In this document: piece by piece, positions 60,650-64,000 of the stretch
How positions within the stretch are numbered: position 1 is the stretch's first letter
How the letters are laid out: each line of letters opens with the position of its first letter
Assembly: GCA_003134685.1 (NCBI GenBank)
Contig: PLCA01000012.1
Coordinates: forward strand, 1,211 to 65,210
Length of the DNA: 64,000 nucleotides
Source of the DNA: Gemmatimonadota bacterium
GTDB taxonomy: Bacteria > Gemmatimonadota > Gemmatimonadetes > Gemmatimonadales > Gemmatimonadaceae
Direction: 5' to 3'
The notes under the pieces: model-generated
What the model was told of the DNA's origin: nothing
The model's database searches: none
What the model saw: only the letters and a program-made list of their open reading frames with translations
Made by a program: the position numbers and the translations under genes

Positions 60650-61638
60650 GTTCCAACTGGTCACAATCAGAGCTTCGCAACCGGCGACGAGCGACGCGGT
60701 TATCGGGGATGTCTATGAAAAGGGAGTTGGTGTATGACGTAGGCTTCAACATTGGACAGGATACTGCGTTCTATCTTTCTCGCGGCCATCGAGTGGTGGC
60801 AGTCGAGGCTGATCCGACTTTGGCCGAAGCTGGGCGTAAACTGTTCAGTCGCGATATCGAAGCGGGAAATCTCGAAATCGTGAATGTTGGTATCGCGCAG
60901 GAAGAAGGGTCGGCCGAGTTCTGGATCTGTGAGGGAAAGCCGGAATTCAACTCGTTCTATCAAGGGATTGCGGCACGCAACGGTTATCAGAGCCATCCCA
61001 TACAGATTCCTACGACGCGGTTTGCTTCGGTGCTGCGGCGTTTCGGAACACCGTACTTTCTGAAAATTGATATAGAAGGTAACGAGATGTTATGCCTCGA
61101 CGACCTAAACCCATCCAGCTTGCCAAGATACATCTCCATAGAAAGCGAATGTGCAGTCGACGCTAAACCGATCAGTGCAGCCGACGGACTGCGCGTCTTG
61201 CACAAGCTTCGTGACTTGGGATATCAGTCGTTCAAGCTCATAGATCAATTCACTTTCTGTTCGATATCTGTCCCGCCGTCACTCAATTACATCATTGATA
61301 GCATGTCGAGAAAATGGCTGATGCGGGCTCCACTAAACGTCATCCGAGGCACGCACCGTCTTTCGCAACACCTGATGACCAAACCCAAGCTGGAGCGCAG
61401 TCTTCGATGGAAGTTCCCGCTGGGCTCGTCGGGCGCGTTGGGAGAGGACACGGCCGGAACATGGATCAGTTGCGAGGCCGCTGAACGGGCGTACCGCCAG
61501 CACCGCGAATCCTACTTTCGGACACCAGGTGTGGCGCACCATTCGTTCTGGTGCGACTGGCACGCCAAGCTGGAAACTCAGGCTCCCGCGGACCGGCTCA
61601 ACCGATCGGTTCGCAGTGAAGAAAGGAACATCTCATGA
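60646..61638 (+). CDS. FkbM-family SAM-dependent methyltransferase
   Basis: A 330-aa protein. LVYDVGFNIGQDTAFYLSRG is SAM motif I, RVVAVEADPTLAEAG motif II, and YFLKIDIEGNEMLCLDDL the FkbM signature, with a 110-aa C-terminal extension of unknown role (ALGEDTAGTWISCEAAERAY). It probably O-methylates a sugar. The first 25 residues may be dispensable: an internal ATG gives MKRELVYDVG. Both ends overlap neighbours by ATGA. Confidence 0.92.
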   Translation: MSSNWSQSELRNRRRATRLSGMSMKRELVYDVGFNIGQDTAFYLSRGHRVVAVEADPTLAEAGRKLFSRDIEAGNLEIVNVGIAQEEGSAEFWICEGKPEFNSFYQGIAARNGYQSHPIQIPTTRFASVLRRFGTPYFLKIDIEGNEMLCLDDLNPSSLPRYISIESECAVDAKPISAADGLRVLHKLRDLGYQSFKLIDQFTFCSISVPPSLNYIIDSMSRKWLMRAPLNVIRGTHRLSQHLMTKPKLERSLRWKFPLGSSGALGEDTAGTWISCEAAERAYRQHRESYFRTPGVAHHSFWCDWHAKLETQAPADRLNRSVRSEERNIS

Positions 61639-62975
61639 CTTCCGTCACCATTGGCCATGCGCATACCCCGACGTCCTCGGCAACGCTTGCGCTGCAGCAC
61701 CGAGCTCACGAGATCATTCCGGGCGGCGCTCACACTTACGCCAAAGGTGACGACCAGTACCCCGAGACTGCACCCCCATTCATCGCTCGCGGCTCAGGAT
61801 CGCACGTATGGGACCTGGACGGAAATGAGTTCATTGAGTACGGCATGGGCCTCCGATCGGTCGCATTGGGTCATGCCTTTCCGTCAGTGCTGGAGGCAGT
61901 CCGACAAGAGCTGGTAAATGGCAGCAACTTCACCCGTCCGAGTCCCCGCGAAGTAGAATGCGCAGAGACTTTTCTCTCGTGTGTTTCTGGCGCGGAGATG
62001 GTCAAGTTCGCCAAGAACGGCTCCGATGCGACAACTGCCGCCCTCAAACTGGCTCGAGCCTATACAGGGCGTGATCTCGTCGCGATCTGCGGTGATCAGC
62101 CGTTTTTCTCGACTGATGACTGGTTCATCGGTTCTACGAAAATGCCGGCGGGCATTCCCGATGCAATCCGCGAGCTTACGGTCAAGTTCCGCTTCAACGA
62201 CTCCAGCAGCCTCGAGTCGTTGTTCATAGCGCATCCCAATCGAATTGCCTGTGTGGTACTGGAAGCCGAGACGGCCGTCCCTCCTCAACCGGGTTTCCTG
62301 GCGGAGGTGCGTGGGCTGTGCGACCGTCATGGCGCGTTGCTTGTGCTTGACGAGACGATCACAGGATTCCGGTGGCATGTTGGCGGCGCACAACGCCTGT
62401 ACGGCATCGTGCCCGATCTTTCCACGTTTGGTAAAGCCCTAGCCAACGGTTTCGCACTCGCCGCTCTCGCGGGAAAGCGAGAGGTGATGGAGCGCGGGGG
62501 ACTGACGCATTCGAAAGAGCGTGTGTTCCTGCTGTCGACGACGCACGGTGCGGAAACGCATTCGCTTGCGGCGGCAACCGCCTCGATGCAAGTGTTTCAA
62601 AATGAGCCGGTCGTCCAGACGCTGTACCGTCAGGGCGAGAGGCTGCGGCGCGGCGTCGAAGAAGTCGCGCGACGGCACGGGGTCCAAGACTACATCCAGG
62701 TTGTTGGCCGATCATGCAACCTGGTCTTCTCAACGAAGGGAGCCGATCACAAGCCCTCGCAGGCGTTTCGCGCGCTGTTGATGCAAGAGCTGATTCGCGG
62801 CGGTGTTCTGGCTCCGTCGTTCGTGGTGAGCTACTCACATAGCGATGATGACATCGATCGAACCATCGAAGCAGTGGATTGCGCCGCGGAGGTGTACGCT
62901 CGCGCCCTGACGGATGGGGTAGATTCGCATCTCGTCGGCCGGCCTGTGAAGCCGGTCTTCCGCCCCTTCAATTGA
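61635..62975 (+). CDS. Class III PLP aminotransferase / glutamate-1-semialdehyde aminomutase-like
   Basis: A 446-aa PLP enzyme. AHEIIPGGAHTYAKGDDQYP at the start, FAKNGSDATTAALKLARAYT, LLVLDETITGFRW (PLP Asp) and DLSTFGKALANGFALAALAG (Schiff-base Lys near residue 270) follow the class III order. In this glycan locus it more likely makes or transfers an amino group on a sugar-linked substrate than serves haem synthesis (inference). It is coupled to FkbM upstream by ATGA; the next frame overlaps its stop as TTGA. Confidence 0.9.
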   Translation: MTSVTIGHAHTPTSSATLALQHRAHEIIPGGAHTYAKGDDQYPETAPPFIARGSGSHVWDLDGNEFIEYGMGLRSVALGHAFPSVLEAVRQELVNGSNFTRPSPREVECAETFLSCVSGAEMVKFAKNGSDATTAALKLARAYTGRDLVAICGDQPFFSTDDWFIGSTKMPAGIPDAIRELTVKFRFNDSSSLESLFIAHPNRIACVVLEAETAVPPQPGFLAEVRGLCDRHGALLVLDETITGFRWHVGGAQRLYGIVPDLSTFGKALANGFALAALAGKREVMERGGLTHSKERVFLLSTTHGAETHSLAAATASMQVFQNEPVVQTLYRQGERLRRGVEEVARRHGVQDYIQVVGRSCNLVFSTKGADHKPSQAFRALLMQELIRGGVLAPSFVVSYSHSDDDIDRTIEAVDCAAEVYARALTDGVDSHLVGRPVKPVFRPFN

Positions 62976-63052
62976 CTCTTCCCGGACTCAAGAACCGCGG
63001 CGCTCATCGGACGGAAGTAGTAGCACGAACCGATTCGCAGCGCCGCGTGAGT

Positions 63053-64000
63053 GTGTCGCCCTCCATCTTCGACGAAGCTATCACCGCCGAAGAGAGAGTG
63101 AGCGAAGCGTGTGCTGGGGCACCTGCTGGTGCTCGATCTGTTCCGAAGGCGCCACGGATCGGTGTGATCTATCCTTCTGGTTGGGGTAATCTCGGAGACG
63201 AGGCGATACTTCAGGCTACGTTCCAGGCTCTACGTCAGCGCTGGCCGGAAACGGAGCTGCGCGCGTTCACACTGCATCCCGCGCGTACGGCCGCCAATCA
63301 TGGCGTGGCCGCCGAGCCTCTGACAGGTGTGAATCGCCCGCTGTTCTGTGCACCCAGGGAGGAGGAGCCGTTTCCTGTGCGTGCCGCGCGGTCGATAGCA
63401 CGCCGAACTCGCCGCGTGCCGCTGATGGGACAGGTGACGAGATGGGCCTCAGACTGGACCGCTGACATGGTCTTCGAGGCCAAAGCGCTCGCGCGCGCGT
63501 GGCGATGGTTGCGATCAGCTGATCTCCTTCTCGCCTCGGGTGGCGGCCAGCTTGATGACGTTTGGGGGGGTGCCTGGGGCCAGCCTTACGCGCTAGCGCG
63601 TTGGGCCTGGCTCGCGAAACGCGCGGGAGTGCCGTTTGCCTTTCTCAGCGTCGGTTATGGCGGTGCGTCAACCTGGCTGAGCAGACGACTTTTACGCTAC
63701 GCAGTCGAACAGGCTACGTATTGTTCCGTTCGAGATTCCGGATCACGCGCGCTTACCGCGCAACTGGGGATCAAACGCGACATCCCCATCGTGCCGGACC
63801 TTGCATTTGCGCTCACCTGCGAGGCGCAGTGGCCGCGTCGGCGACCCGGGTATGACGTGGGTATCAGCCCGATGACGTACCTCCGCCCCGGCAGCTGGCC
63901 CAGCGAAGACGCAGCGGAATACCAGCGCCTCGTAGGTCTCTGGGCCGACCTGGTGACTGCCACCGTAATAGATGGCAATCGCGTGCAACTGTTCGTCAGC
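63053..64000 (+). CDS. Polysaccharide pyruvyl transferase family protein, 3' end outside the window
   Basis: An open frame to the window end. RIGVIYPSGWGNLGDEAILQ is the N-terminal nucleotide-binding-like loop, LLLASGGGQLDDVWGG the central motif, VPFAFLSVGYGG and YCSVRDSGSRALTAQLG the GT-B-like core, and VPDLAFAL the inter-domain strand. The family transfers pyruvyl ketals onto sugars (CsaB/WcaK/AmsJ type). The start is uncertain: GTG 63053 (used), GTG 63047, or TTG 62972 overlapping the aminotransferase stop. Pyruvyl groups would make the exopolysaccharide acidic. Confidence 0.85.
   Translation, partial: MSPSIFDEAITAEERVSEACAGAPAGARSVPKAPRIGVIYPSGWGNLGDEAILQATFQALRQRWPETELRAFTLHPARTAANHGVAAEPLTGVNRPLFCAPREEEPFPVRAARSIARRTRRVPLMGQVTRWASDWTADMVFEAKALARAWRWLRSADLLLASGGGQLDDVWGGAWGQPYALARWAWLAKRAGVPFAFLSVGYGGASTWLSRRLLRYAVEQATYCSVRDSGSRALTAQLGIKRDIPIVPDLAFALTCEAQWPRRRPGYDVGISPMTYLRPGSWPSEDAAEYQRLVGLWADLVTATVIDGNRVQLFVS

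Noticed and set aside
61635-62975. Haem-biosynthesis HemL
   Set aside because: The fold is the same, but the gene is coupled to sugar-modifying enzymes and no other tetrapyrrole gene is present, so a glycan role is more likely.
1-64000. Intact integrase, prophage, ICE or complete integron
   Set aside because: I found only two integrase C-terminal stubs, one IS3 fragment and attC-like halves; no relaxase, capsid, portal, T4SS or IntI gene is visible.

Overview
The window is GC-rich bacterial DNA. No rRNA or ribosomal-protein genes are present, so the host can only be inferred. The gene mix is TonB receptors with a carboxypeptidase-like domain, a LytS/LytTR pair, a PadR-HAAS pair, secreted M1, M28 and CPBP peptidases, and c-di-GMP riboswitches. 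That fits a soil Gemmatimonadota-like or Acidobacteria-like organism (inference).

From 1 to about 49.3 kb the sequence is a mosaic of short cargo blocks separated by noncoding modules. The modules carry 3' pieces of tRNA genes (Ala-TGC, Ile-GAT, Pro-GGG, Pro-CGG), their Rho-independent terminators, pairs of about 11-13 bp direct repeats that look like integrase arm sites, and repeated arm sequences called families A, B and P here. Two tyrosine-recombinase C-terminal stubs lie at 43.2-43.7 kb, but there is no intact integrase. Genes at block edges are often broken: SRAP, an acyl-CoA dehydrogenase relic, MATE, a cation transporter, a cupin and an IS3 transposase. This looks like serial site-specific integration into tRNA genes with later loss of the integrases.

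Cargo blocks, left to right: a serine hydrolase, a TIR-like SWQSD protein and a lipoprotein; a coupled fructan operon (sugar porter, PfkB kinase, GH32); a DHFR-like protein, DUF899 and a truncated MATE; a redox block (cupin, cytochrome b-molybdopterin fusion, Tudor-like protein, Rieske-FAD reductase); an AT-richer DUF488-Mug pair; a histidine kinase; DUF2156; a stress block (CsbD, small membrane protein, PAS-GAF kinase); a TonB receptor, TPR protein, LytS-type kinase and LytTR regulator; M1 and M28 peptidases; two CPBP peptidases; a PadR-HAAS operon with a perfect 39-bp palindromic operator; a VOC protein flanked by attC-like half sites; an epimerase, an aspartic protease, an AraC regulator and an amidohydrolase.

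From 49.4 kb to the end the sequence is coherent and probably chromosomal: an exopolysaccharide locus. A leftward operon encodes a WbpP-like UDP-GlcNAc 4-epimerase, a REC/GGDEF-like regulator, a histidine kinase and, behind a c-di-GMP-I (GEMM) riboswitch, a second REC/GGDEF-like regulator. Rightward come a polysaccharide deacetylase, an ATP-grasp enzyme, a second GEMM riboswitch with terminator in front of a secreted FN3/BIG2 repeat protein, and a tightly coupled set: glycosyltransferase 2, FkbM methyltransferase, class III aminotransferase and polysaccharide pyruvyl transferase (cut by the window end). Two GEMM aptamers and two GGDEF-like regulators in one locus suggest that c-di-GMP controls polysaccharide production at several levels.
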